Shown here piece by piece: positions 18,751 through 26,279 of a stretch of 64,000 nt of DNA. The stretch comes from Actinomycetes bacterium. GTDB lineage: Bacteria; Actinomycetota; Acidimicrobiia; IMCC26256; PALSA-610. Numbering within the stretch: the first letter of the stretch is position 1; each line of letters opens with the position of its first letter. A program made the translations under genes and the position numbers. Location of the stretch: assembly GCA_025360585.1 (NCBI GenBank), contig JANYBW010000084.1, forward strand, positions 33,747 to 97,746. Reading direction: 5' to 3'. Below the pieces are notes generated by a model, which was not told the DNA's origin, did not search any database, and saw only the letters and a program-made list of their open reading frames with translations.

Positions 18751-19626
18751 ATGATCCCAGCGCAGATCATCGCAGGGATGCACTGGCTCCCAACGAACGA
18801 CGCCGTCGTGCTCAGCGCGATATGCGCGGCAATTGGCGTGCCGATCATCGCGGCCGCAGGGAGAGGGCCTCGTTGGCTTGCTTGGAGCGGCGCCGTGTTA
18901 CGAGAACTGGCACTCGTGCTGGGCCTCTACGCCGTGTGGGGATTCGCGGGGAGACTCGCGGCGACGGAATCCACCGGCGCGGTACGGCGCGGCCAGCAGG
19001 TGTGGGATGCCGAACGCTGGTTGCATCTCCCCAACGAACGCACACTTCAGGGTTGGGTACTGCCGCATCATGGGCTCGTACGCGCGCTCAACATGTACTA
19101 CGCATTCGCGCACGTACCCTCGCTGTTTTTCTTTTTGATTTGGCTCTTTTTTCGCCATCGCCATCGCTATCCCGTCTGGCGCAACACATTGGCATTTCTC
19201 ACATTGTCCTGTTTGCTCGTGCAGTTCGTTCCCGTTGCACCACCCCGGCTCGTTCCCAATTTGGCAATGATCGACACCGGCTTGAAATTCGGGCCGACCG
19301 TGTACCAACCGATCGGCCAGGGCGGGCCCGATCAGTTCTCGGCGATGCCATCGGTGCACGTGGGGTGGGCCGCACTCTTCACGCTGGCCATCATCATCGT
19401 GGGCAAGAGTCGCTGGCGTTGGTGGATGCTGTTGCATCTCTTCATGACGGTGGCAGGCGTAACCCTGACCGCCAATCATTACTTTCTCGACGGCATCGTG
19501 GCTGCGGGGCTCATCGGAACCAGCTGGTTGTTGTCGCACGGTCTACGGTTGATCTATGGAGTTGTACGCCGCAATGCGCACGTTGGGATCAGTTCGGGAA
19601 TTCGAGAACCGGCCAGTTCCGCGTGA
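18751..19626 (+). CDS. PAP2/AUR1-like integral membrane phosphotransferase
   Basis: About 291 residues with five to six hydrophobic helices. The motif MPSVHVGWA followed later by TANHYFLDGIVA is the PAP2-superfamily C2/C3 signature (His residues of the phosphatase or phosphotransferase site), and YYAFAHVPSLFFF is typical of the AUR1/inositol-phosphotransferase branch. Such enzymes act on lipid phosphates or transfer inositol phosphate at the membrane. The start is uncertain: in-frame ATGs at 18571 and 18640 exist, but they run into the divergent mannosidase gene; 18751 leaves room for promoters. The end overlaps the nitroreductase gene by 71 bp. Confidence 0.75.
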   Translation: MIPAQIIAGMHWLPTNDAVVLSAICAAIGVPIIAAAGRGPRWLAWSGAVLRELALVLGLYAVWGFAGRLAATESTGAVRRGQQVWDAERWLHLPNERTLQGWVLPHHGLVRALNMYYAFAHVPSLFFFLIWLFFRHRHRYPVWRNTLAFLTLSCLLVQFVPVAPPRLVPNLAMIDTGLKFGPTVYQPIGQGGPDQFSAMPSVHVGWAALFTLAIIIVGKSRWRWWMLLHLFMTVAGVTLTANHYFLDGIVAAGLIGTSWLLSHGLRLIYGVVRRNAHVGISSGIREPASSA

Positions 19627-20257
19627 AATCATCTCACGGATTTTCGAACACGCTCGGTTTGCCGGCAGCGGCGGGAATCGTCAGGGTTGGCATGCCGTCG
19701 TAGTTGAGTCTCCCGAAGCGCGATCTGCGCTCACTCGGATCAGTTCGATCGGGTATCGCGAGTACATGGCCCAAACCATGGCGGGCGCGGTGCCGTTTGC
19801 GGCAGGCGACGACGGCGCATGGCACGGTTCGATCGTCGATCTCGAAGCAGCGCGCTCCACCGATTCACCAATCGGACTCGTTGCATCAATCGAATCTGCG
19901 CCAGTTTTATTAGTGATTGTGGCCGATCTTCGCACTCTCGCAGTTACCGACATCGACTCCGATCACATCAGCATCATCGGTGGCGCATCGATATATCCGT
20001 TCGTGCACAACGTGTTGCTCGCGGCGCGCAACGAAGGGCTCGCGGGAGTGCTCACCACGTTTGCGTGTCGCGCGGAGCCTGAGCTGCGCGAGCTCCTCGC
20101 ACTGCCGGCTTCACACGCCGTCGCCGCCGTTATCCCGCTTGGCTATCCCGTGCATCAAGCAACCAAGCTCAAACGAAAATCGATATCAGAGTTCGTGACC
20201 ATCGACCGTTTCGACGGATCACCGTGGGACACCGAAGCCGGATTGATTCCAGATTGA
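19556..20257 (+). CDS. Nitroreductase family FMN oxidoreductase
   Basis: 233 residues. The N-terminal AMRTLGSVREFENRPVP and the FMN-binding GSGGNRQGWH are typical of the NfsB/FRP fold, and IIGGASIYPFVHNVLLAAR with GLAGVLTT form the usual central helices. Family enzymes use NAD(P)H and FMN to reduce nitro groups, quinones or ene bonds. ATG at 19556 overlaps the preceding membrane gene by 71 bp; the ATG at 19574 would cut the overlap to 53 bp and is an alternative. The last codons and stop lie inside an 11-bp tandem repeat. Confidence 0.85.
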   Translation: MELYAAMRTLGSVREFENRPVPREIISRIFEHARFAGSGGNRQGWHAVVVESPEARSALTRISSIGYREYMAQTMAGAVPFAAGDDGAWHGSIVDLEAARSTDSPIGLVASIESAPVLLVIVADLRTLAVTDIDSDHISIIGGASIYPFVHNVLLAARNEGLAGVLTTFACRAEPELRELLALPASHAVAAVIPLGYPVHQATKLKRKSISEFVTIDRFDGSPWDTEAGLIPD

Positions 20258-20304
20258 TTACAGATTGATTACAGATTGATTACAGGAGTGATTACAGGAG
20301 TGAC
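20241..20304. repeat. 11-12 bp tandem repeat across a gene end
   Basis: Repeats of GATTGATTACA (20241-20284, the first with CC in place of AC), passing into two copies of GGAGTGATTACA-like sequence. The array covers the nitroreductase stop codon (20255-20257) and ends at the ribosome-binding site of the short gene at 20308 (AGGAG at 20296-20300). Confidence 0.85.
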
Positions 20305-20307
20305 TGG

Positions 20308-20505
20308 ATGAACGCCCGCACGCGAGCCAAACAGATCGAGCGAGTCCGCGACGAGTGCTTGAGTTTTCCTGAAGTCACCGAGCGTTTGACGCTCCCATCG
20401 CCCCCGAATAGTCGAGTTCAGGCCCAAAGGAAAAGGCCCAAAGGAAAAGGCCCGGACGTTGCCGTCCGGGCCTTTGTATTGCTTAAGTTCTTGGGCTGGC
20501 GTTAG
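20308..20505 (+). pseudogene. Truncated MmcQ/YjbR-like gene remnant
   Basis: 65 codons with a strong ribosome-binding site, AGGAG, seven bases before ATG. The first 35 residues (RVRDECLSFPEVTERLTLPS) resemble the start of the YjbR/MmcQ family, which normally runs to about 115 residues. After residue 35 the reading enters a Lys/Arg-rich stretch made by a 14-bp repeat and a terminator hairpin, and family similarity ends. I read this as a deletion remnant that kept its 5' end. Whether the short peptide is made is unknown. Its stop overlaps the convergent gene's stop. Confidence 0.5.
20446..20475. terminator. Bidirectional intrinsic terminator
   Basis: A perfect 12-bp inverted repeat, AAAGGCCCGGAC (20446-20457) and GTCCGGGCCTTT (20464-20475), around a six-base loop GTTGCC. 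On the minus strand the stem is followed by TTTTCC and TTTGGG runs, suiting the gene ending at 20502; on the plus strand TTTGTATT follows. Confidence 0.85.
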
Positions 20506-21053
20506 CCAACCTTTTTGCAGGTTGCCTTATCGGTGTGCGCAAAGCGGCCACCGGATTCGGCTTGGTCAAGCCACGTGGTCTGGTCGTAGCTGTACACGCC
20601 ATCAGCGGCAATCACGGTGCAGTCGTAATCCGTAACCTTCGCCGCGCCGTTGAGGTACGGGTTCGACAAAATGCCGTAGTCGAGCTTGCCGAACTCAGCG
20701 TGGAGTTTGAACGTAGTGTCCGTGGCCGATGCAGTTCCGCCACCGAACACAACCGAGCCGCGCGGCACCATGAAACAACGCATGACCTGACCGGCCGCAG
20801 CGTCCCAGAGCCAGTAACCGATTTCGGTGTGGAACGGATTTTCTTCGTCGTCGCGCCACATCGCCGCGCGGTAGTCAAGACCCATCAAGGACTGTTTGCC
20901 GTTGTCAACCGGGCCGAATGGTTTAAACGACGCCTTTTCTTTATACGTCGTCTCCCAGATTTTGCCGCGGCTGTGCGCGTAGGCGACATCGATACCTTCG
21001 CCTTCCCATTCACCGATGAGTCCTGCAAGGGGACCGAATTCTTCGTTGCTCAT
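20502..21053 (-). CDS. Nitrobindin-like / FABP-type beta-barrel protein
   Basis: 183 residues. The N-terminal LAGLIGEWEGEGID matches the opening strand of the nitrobindin/THAP4-like haem-binding beta-barrel family, with ENPFHTEIGYWLWD corresponding to the central HxExG segment. Such proteins bind haem or a hydrophobic ligand in a ten-stranded barrel and are cytoplasmic. The proximal His normally found near the C-terminus is not securely placed (candidate in RFAHTDKAT). Ends at a shared bidirectional terminator. The family assignment is moderate; a lipocalin-like ligand carrier is an alternative. Confidence 0.6.
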   Translation of the reverse strand: MSNEEFGPLAGLIGEWEGEGIDVAYAHSRGKIWETTYKEKASFKPFGPVDNGKQSLMGLDYRAAMWRDDEENPFHTEIGYWLWDAAAGQVMRCFMVPRGSVVFGGGTASATDTTFKLHAEFGKLDYGILSNPYLNGAAKVTDYDCTVIAADGVYSYDQTTWLDQAESGGRFAHTDKATCKKVG

Positions 21054-21161
21054 TGCTTCATTCCTTGGTCGTGGACCACATTCGGTGGCCGGCCGGTTGG
21101 TGCATTGCGTATGTGCGGAAAATCGGCATCGTAGCGACTCGACTACGCGCGAGTATCAGTC

Positions 21162-21953
21162 ATGGCAGATATCTATACCCACGGGCATCACGAATCGGTC
21201 TTGCGCAGCCACCGCTGGCGCACCGCCGAGAATTCTGCGGGGTACCTGCTGGGCGAGCTCCGCGCTGGGATGTCTGTGCTCGACGTCGGTTGCGGGCCCG
21301 GAACGATCACCACGGATTTGGCCAAACGGGTCGCGCCCGGCCCAGTCATCGGTATCGATTCGGCAGGCGCAGCGATCGAGGCGGCGGCCCACGACAATAC
21401 AAGCGCCAACACGACGTTCGCAGTCGGCGATGTCTATGCCCTTACCTACGGCGAAGATTCCTTCGATGTTGTGCACGCGCATCAAGTATTGCAGCACCTA
21501 ACCGATCCGGTTCGAGCCTTGCGGGAGATGCGCCGGGTCCTCAAACCAACTGGCGTTGTCGCCGCGCGAGACAGCGACTACAGCATCTTTGCGTGGGCGC
21601 CCGACGATGCCTCTCTGCTTCGTTGGCAATCGCTCTACCGTTCTATCGCCCGCCGTAACCATGCCGAGCCCGACGCGGGGCGGTACTTGCTGACGTGGGC
21701 CCACGAGGCTGGCTTTCGTGACGTGCGGTACACAACATCAAACTGGACCTTCGCCGACGACGAATCCCGCGACTGGTGGGGCAATCTCTGGGCCGACCGC
21801 ATGCAGCAATCAACGACGGCCCACCAAGCAGTCGAGTACGGGCTCGCCACCGAGGCGGAACTGGCGGAGATCGCCACCGCGTTTCGAGAATGGGCAGGTA
21901 AGCCCGACGGTATTTTCATCACAGTCCACGGCGAAATCCTCGCCCGCCCCTAA
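21162..21953 (+). CDS. Class I SAM-dependent methyltransferase
   Basis: 263 residues of the UbiE/Methyltransf_11 type. Motif I is VLDVGCGPGTITTDLA, the acidic end of strand 2 is IGIDSAGAAIE, and motif III/post-I are DVVHAHQVLQHLTDP and ALREMRRVLKPTG. The N-terminal YTHGHHESVLRSHRWRTAENSA is frequent in actinobacterial members that are annotated only as methyltransferases. The methyl acceptor is unknown. The gene is flanked by divergent and convergent neighbours, so it is probably transcribed alone; its stop codon starts a 15-bp repeat tract. Confidence 0.9.
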   Translation: MADIYTHGHHESVLRSHRWRTAENSAGYLLGELRAGMSVLDVGCGPGTITTDLAKRVAPGPVIGIDSAGAAIEAAAHDNTSANTTFAVGDVYALTYGEDSFDVVHAHQVLQHLTDPVRALREMRRVLKPTGVVAARDSDYSIFAWAPDDASLLRWQSLYRSIARRNHAEPDAGRYLLTWAHEAGFRDVRYTTSNWTFADDESRDWWGNLWADRMQQSTTAHQAVEYGLATEAELAEIATAFREWAGKPDGIFITVHGEILARP

Positions 21954-21990
21954 ACCCTGTGTCCCTAAACCCTGTGCCCCTAAACCCTGT
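21951..21990. repeat. 15-bp tandem repeat next to palindrome copy 2
   Basis: Two full copies and one partial copy of TAAACCCTGTGTCCC (21951, 21966 with one change, 21981). The first supplies the stop codon of the methyltransferase gene and the last runs into the left arm of the palindrome. Confidence 0.85.
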
Positions 21991-22034
21991 GTCCCACTGA
22001 TGTTCCACTGGTGGAACATCAGTGGGACACAGGG
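21985..22034. repeat. Intergenic palindromic element, copy 2
   Basis: Perfect inverted repeat with 24-bp arms (21985-22008, 22011-22034) and a two-base centre. The arm core is TGTGTCCCACTGATGTTCC. It lies between convergent genes (stops at 21953 and 22051). Confidence 0.92.
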
Positions 22035-22050
22035 GACGGCTCCCGGCGCG

Positions 22051-22536
22051 CTAAATAAGGATGGGTTCTTCGGGCGCTCGCACACCCATAATTGCGAGTG
22101 CCCGGCCCATCCCTAACCACATACCAGTACAAATCGTGAGATCCGCGATTTCTTCGTCCGCATATTTCGACCGTAACCGAGACCAGAATTCATCATCCAT
22201 TGCGAGATGATCGAGCGCAAAGCGTTGCGCGAATTCGGCCGCTAGCCGTTCACGATCAGTCAGCGCTGCGCTCGTGCGCCAGTTCGCAACCTCGGTGTAA
22301 AATGGATCGTCAATATCGTGCGCGGCGGCCTCTTTGGCCCGTGACCCTTGGCACACGATGCAGTCGTTGATCAAGGCGATCGTCCAGCGCGCGGCTTCGC
22401 GTTCACGCAAGCCGAGTTGCGTATTGGAATAGACGGCTTCGGAGAATTGGCCCATGCCAATCGCCATCGGAACCCTCGACATCATCCAATCGACGTGTTC
22501 GCCCATTCCGGTCTCGGGAAATTCAATGCGTGCCAT
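22051..22536 (-). CDS. AhpD-like carboxymuconolactone decarboxylase family protein
   Basis: 161 residues. The CxxC motif is in NDCIVCQGSRA, followed by the helix KEAAAHDID, the arrangement of the AhpD/CMD fold. Members are peroxidase-linked disulfide reductases or decarboxylases; the CxxC favours a redox function. The start at 22536 (MARIEFPE) is an ATG; a GTG three codons upstream is possible. No alkylhydroperoxidase AhpC gene is adjacent. Confidence 0.8.
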   Translation of the reverse strand: MARIEFPETGMGEHVDWMMSRVPMAIGMGQFSEAVYSNTQLGLREREAARWTIALINDCIVCQGSRAKEAAAHDIDDPFYTEVANWRTSAALTDRERLAAEFAQRFALDHLAMDDEFWSRLRSKYADEEIADLTICTGMWLGMGRALAIMGVRAPEEPILI

Positions 22537-22750
22537 AGCGAACACGGTAGCGACTGAGATTCGGGCTCTTGGGAAACGAGCGAATCGTTACCTCCGACAA
22601 CCGACACCCCGCTAGCGATAAAAGGCAACCGATCTCCGACCGGCACCATGAACCAACCATGCTCCTGCGGCACCGGCGCATCCGTCACGGCGCCAAACTA
22701 GGTCCGACGCCGCTCGTATCGAAGAAGCCGTGATTCCTAAGATGCCAGTT

Positions 22751-23743
22751 ATGCAGCACGTACCCCTCGGAAATAGTGGTCTCAACGTTTCACGTTTGTG
22801 CCTCGGCACCATGACGTTCGGCTTCCAAGTTGACGAAGCGACATCCCGCACCATCCTGGACAAAGCTGCAAACGGAGGAATCACCTTCTTGGACACCGCG
22901 GATGGCTATCCACTCGGCGGCTCGCTCGCCACGGTTGGGCGCACTGAGGAGATCGTCGGCCGATGGTTGCGGGGCCAGCGCCACGATTATGTGGTTGCAA
23001 CAAAATGTTTCATGCCGATGGGCACCAAACCCTGGGATATGGGCAACAGCCGGCGCCACATCATGGATTCAATCGACGCATCGTTGAAGCGACTCGGCAC
23101 CGATTTCATTGATCTGTATCAGCTGCACTTCGACGACCCGTCCGTGCCGCTCGACGAAACACTGCAAGCCCTCGACGACATCGTCCGCAGCGGCAAGGTT
23201 CGTTACGTCGGGTGTAGCAATTTCCTTGCGTACCGGCTCGCGACGGCATTAGGTCGCAGCGACGTTCGCGCTGTCGTGCGCTTCGTTTCAATTCAGCCTC
23301 GCTACAACTTGTTGTTTCGAGAATTCGAACGCGAGTTGTTTCCGTTGTGTGCCCAAGAAGGCATCGGAGTCATTCCGTATAACCCAATCGCTGGCGGGCT
23401 GCTTTCGGGCAAACACGATCGTACGAAACCACCCGAAGAAGGCACGCGCTTCACTCTCGGCTTCGCGGGCAAGATGTATCAAGACCGATACTGGCACGAC
23501 ACCGTGTTCGATACTGTCGACGAGCTGGTGAAGCTGGCCGACGCCGCCGGCGTGGCGTTGCCGACCCTGGCCGTCGCATGGACCCTTCGAAACCCCGTGA
23601 TTACGTCGCCAATCATCGGCGCCAGTAAGCCCGAACAGCTCGATGCCACACTCGCGGCGCTCGATTACACAATCGACGACGATCTCGCGACCGCGCTCGA
23701 TGACCTCACTGCGGGTTACCGTAGAGGCGATGCGCCCCGATAA
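22751..23743 (+). CDS. Aldo/keto reductase
   Basis: About 330 residues of the AKR (Tas/YajO-like) TIM barrel. The N-terminus HVPLGNSGLNVSRLCLGTM is canonical. The catalytic tetrad is visible as Asp and Tyr in FLDTADGYP, Lys in VVATKCFM and His in YQLHFDD. The C-terminal nucleotide site SPIIGASKPEQL is intact. It should reduce carbonyl compounds with NADPH. ATG at 22742 is an alternative start. The 214-bp region upstream, between divergent starts, shows no recognised element. Confidence 0.92.
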   Translation: MQHVPLGNSGLNVSRLCLGTMTFGFQVDEATSRTILDKAANGGITFLDTADGYPLGGSLATVGRTEEIVGRWLRGQRHDYVVATKCFMPMGTKPWDMGNSRRHIMDSIDASLKRLGTDFIDLYQLHFDDPSVPLDETLQALDDIVRSGKVRYVGCSNFLAYRLATALGRSDVRAVVRFVSIQPRYNLLFREFERELFPLCAQEGIGVIPYNPIAGGLLSGKHDRTKPPEEGTRFTLGFAGKMYQDRYWHDTVFDTVDELVKLADAAGVALPTLAVAWTLRNPVITSPIIGASKPEQLDATLAALDYTIDDDLATALDDLTAGYRRGDAPR

Positions 23744-23798
23744 AAAGGCCCGCAACGTCACAATCGCGCCGCATCAGTGTCCCGCCAGCAAATTTCAT

Positions 23799-23827
23799 TT
23801 GACCTGAGACGTTCCTGAGGCCACAAT
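23799..23827 (+). promoter_or_regulatory. Possible sigma-70-type promoter for the patatin gene
   Basis: TTGACC (23799-23804) and CACAAT (23822-23827) are 17 bases apart, close to the housekeeping consensus. It lies about 90 bases before the start at 23918. Judged by eye only. Confidence 0.35.
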
Positions 23828-23917
23828 GGTGGACCCCAGCCAGAGATCCGGCCAGAGAAATCCAGCCAGAGAATCAGGCGGAATCACCGGCGGGGCAACG
23901 AACTCAGGGAGGTGGGT

Positions 23918-24799
23918 ATGACGACGGTCTTCGAACAACGATTACGCCAGGGCGAGGACGGTCAACGCCCGCGGATCGCGTTCGTGCTGCCTGGCGGTGG
24001 AAGCCTCGGCGCCGTGCAAGTCGGGATGCTCCAGGCACTCGCAGAATCTGGAATTCGCGCCGACATGGTGGTCGGGACCTCGATTGGTGGCTTCAACGGT
24101 TCCTTCGTCGCCGCGGATCCGCTAAACGGTCACGTCGCCCTCGCCAAAGTCTGGAACACGCTCAAACGCCGCGATATCTTGTCGCTCGATCCGCGCAACA
24201 TTGCACTCGGACTACTCGGTCGCCGAGATTCGATTTTCAATAACGATCGTCTGCTCGCGTTCTTGCACCGAAACACGCCCCTCGATCGGTTGGAGCTCGG
24301 CGAGATTCCCTTCACCGTGACCGCAACCGATCTCGAAACTGGCCAGCCCACCGCACTACGCAACGGTCCTGCAATCACCGCGCTTATGGCAACGGGCGCG
24401 ATTCCTGGCGTATTGCCTGCGGTCTTGCGCGACGGTCGGCTGCTCGTCGACGGTGGCGTTACCGCGGCGTGGCCGGTGCAAATTGCGATCGAAGACGGCG
24501 CCGACATTATCTACGTCTTGGAGACGGCAACTGTCTCGACGATGCAACGTCGGCGTGGGGCATTAGCCATGTTCGAACGGGGCGTCGACATGATCACTGA
24601 GCACGCGATTGCCCTTGAACGACAGGCAATTTTTGCGGCCCACGAAGGTCGAGTGTTCGAGATTCCTGCACCGACGAGCCGTACATCAATTCTGGATTTG
24701 TCGACAACTGCCGAGCTCATCGGAGCAGCCCACGCCAACACCCACCGTTGGCTTGCACAGCACCCGTGCCCGGCTGCAATTGATCTCACGCGCGGTTAA
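23918..24799 (+). CDS. Patatin-like phospholipase (RssA/YchK type)
   Basis: 293 residues. The oxyanion-hole glycines are in LPGGGSLGAVQVGML, the nucleophile Ser in GTSIGGFNG (GxSxG), and the catalytic Asp in LVDGGVTA, so the Ser-Asp dyad is complete. Enzymes of this type cleave acyl groups from phospholipids or glycerides. The ATG at 23918 is preceded by a strong ribosome-binding site, GGGAGG (23907-23912), which decides against the GTG at 23912. No signal peptide is seen. A divergent MFS exporter gene does not occur; the next gene, MFS, follows on the same strand after 84 bases. Confidence 0.92.
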   Translation: MTTVFEQRLRQGEDGQRPRIAFVLPGGGSLGAVQVGMLQALAESGIRADMVVGTSIGGFNGSFVAADPLNGHVALAKVWNTLKRRDILSLDPRNIALGLLGRRDSIFNNDRLLAFLHRNTPLDRLELGEIPFTVTATDLETGQPTALRNGPAITALMATGAIPGVLPAVLRDGRLLVDGGVTAAWPVQIAIEDGADIIYVLETATVSTMQRRRGALAMFERGVDMITEHAIALERQAIFAAHEGRVFEIPAPTSRTSILDLSTTAELIGAAHANTHRWLAQHPCPAAIDLTRG

Positions 24800-24883
24800 C
24801 ACCCGAGCGTTCCACAAGATCGAGTACTCGGCCGCGGACAAATCAAGCCCCTTGCTCACCGAGACGGGGCGTAAGGTCCGGCA

Positions 24884-26212
24884 GTGAGTACTCGAACCCT
24901 ACCGCCGCTGACTCCGGTTGAACGCCGCTCGGTGGGGGCGTTGTTGTTCAGCATGTTTTGCGCGACGTCGGCCGGGATGGCTGGCTTTGTTGCACTCGGT
25001 AAACAGGTCTTCGATATCACCGGCCGTGAACTCGATCTCGGTTGGCTCGGGCTCGCGGAATTCTTGCCCGCAGCGCTGTTGGTGTTGGTGACCGGCACAG
25101 TTGCCGATCGATTCCAACGCCGTCTGGTTGCGGGAACCGCGATCACCGCGCAAGCAATCATTGCCGTCATTCTCGGCATATACGCGCAAGGAAAACCGCA
25201 CGCCGTCGCGCCAATATTTTTGATCGTTGTGGTACTCGGGACTGCTCGGGCCTTCGTTGCCCCCGCGGAACGATCGCTATCGGCCGACATCGTTTCGGCC
25301 CAACGCCTGCCCTGGCTCACGACGCGTTTTTCCGGCTCGTGGCAAGTTGCTTCGATCACCGGCCCAGTCCTCGGCGGATTTCTTTATGCGGTCAACCCTT
25401 GGTGGACCTACTACGCCATGGCGATGCTGCTCGGTCTCGCGGCAATCGCGGTGGTCTTTGTGCGCGACCACCCGCCAGCCGCGAGACAAACCGAGACGCC
25501 CACCGATACGCCAACCGAAACGCCAGCCAGCAGCGAGCCCACGACTACCGGGAGTCTGCCCAATTCTGCGAACGACCCGGACACCGCCGCCGAAAAGCCG
25601 ACGGTGCGAGAAGCGCTGCTCGGATTGCAGTTCATTCGTCGCCAACCGGTGATGTTGGGCGCCATTTCGCTGGATTTGTTTGCAGTCCTGTTCGGTGGCG
25701 CGGTGGCGTTGTTACCGGCCATCGCAAAAACCCGTTTAGGTGTTGGGTCAGTGGGGCTGGGATGGTTACGCGCGGCTGGCGGAATCGGAGCGGCGCTCAC
25801 AACACTCGTACTCGCGATACGGCCGCTGCGCGCCAACATCGGCAAGGTCTTGCTCGCAGTTGTCGCGATATTCGGGGTAGGAACAATCGCGTTGGGCGCC
25901 ACACGGTCCTTCGCGGTTGCGTTCATCGCGATGATGGTGTTGATGGGCGCGGATGCGATCAGCGTGTTTATTCGGGCCACGCTGGTTCCACTCATGACGC
26001 CGTTCGAACTGCGAGGTCGGGTACTCGCAGTAGAAAACGTTTTCATCGGTGCCTCCAATGAGCTGGGCGCGTTCGAATCGGGAGTCGCCGGGCAATTGCT
26101 TGGGCCCGCCGCCGCAATCATCCTGGGTGGCATAGCGACCCTCGCAATTGCAACAACCTGGTGGTTCGCGTTCCCAGCCCTGCGCAACGTCGACCGTTTC
26201 CCCAACCACTAA
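24884..26212 (+). CDS. MFS transporter (EntS/MFS_3-like exporter)
   Basis: 442 residues with about 11-12 hydrophobic helices. The loop motif GTVADRFQRRLV after helix 2 is the MFS signature, and LDLFAVLFGGAVALLPAIA belongs to the second half, matching the MFS_3 branch of drug and siderophore exporters. The central cytoplasmic loop holds a Thr/Pro-rich low-complexity stretch of about 45 residues (TETPTDTPTETP), unusual but compatible with a linker. Start is GTG. The substrate is unknown. Palindrome copy 3 lies directly after the gene. Confidence 0.88.
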   Translation: MSTRTLPPLTPVERRSVGALLFSMFCATSAGMAGFVALGKQVFDITGRELDLGWLGLAEFLPAALLVLVTGTVADRFQRRLVAGTAITAQAIIAVILGIYAQGKPHAVAPIFLIVVVLGTARAFVAPAERSLSADIVSAQRLPWLTTRFSGSWQVASITGPVLGGFLYAVNPWWTYYAMAMLLGLAAIAVVFVRDHPPAARQTETPTDTPTETPASSEPTTTGSLPNSANDPDTAAEKPTVREALLGLQFIRRQPVMLGAISLDLFAVLFGGAVALLPAIAKTRLGVGSVGLGWLRAAGGIGAALTTLVLAIRPLRANIGKVLLAVVAIFGVGTIALGATRSFAVAFIAMMVLMGADAISVFIRATLVPLMTPFELRGRVLAVENVFIGASNELGAFESGVAGQLLGPAAAIILGGIATLAIATTWWFAFPALRNVDRFPNH

Positions 26213-26223
26213 CCCCAAACCCC

Positions 26224-26267
26224 TGTGTCCCACTGATGTTCCGTATACGGAACATCAGTGGGACACA
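26224..26267. repeat. Intergenic palindromic element, copy 3
   Basis: Perfect inverted repeat with 22-bp arms meeting without a loop (26224-26245, 26246-26267; centre CCGTA/TACGG). Flanking CCC and GGG extend the stem after a two-base bulge. It lies between co-directional genes and ends 12 bases before the GTG of the next gene, where a hairpin could cover the translation start. Confidence 0.92.
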
Positions 26268-26279
26268 TAGGGTGACGGC

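Noticed and set aside
22482..22688. A 68-codon minus-strand open frame before the AhpD-like gene
   Set aside because: It overlaps the AhpD-like gene in another frame, has no ribosome-binding site and no family similarity.
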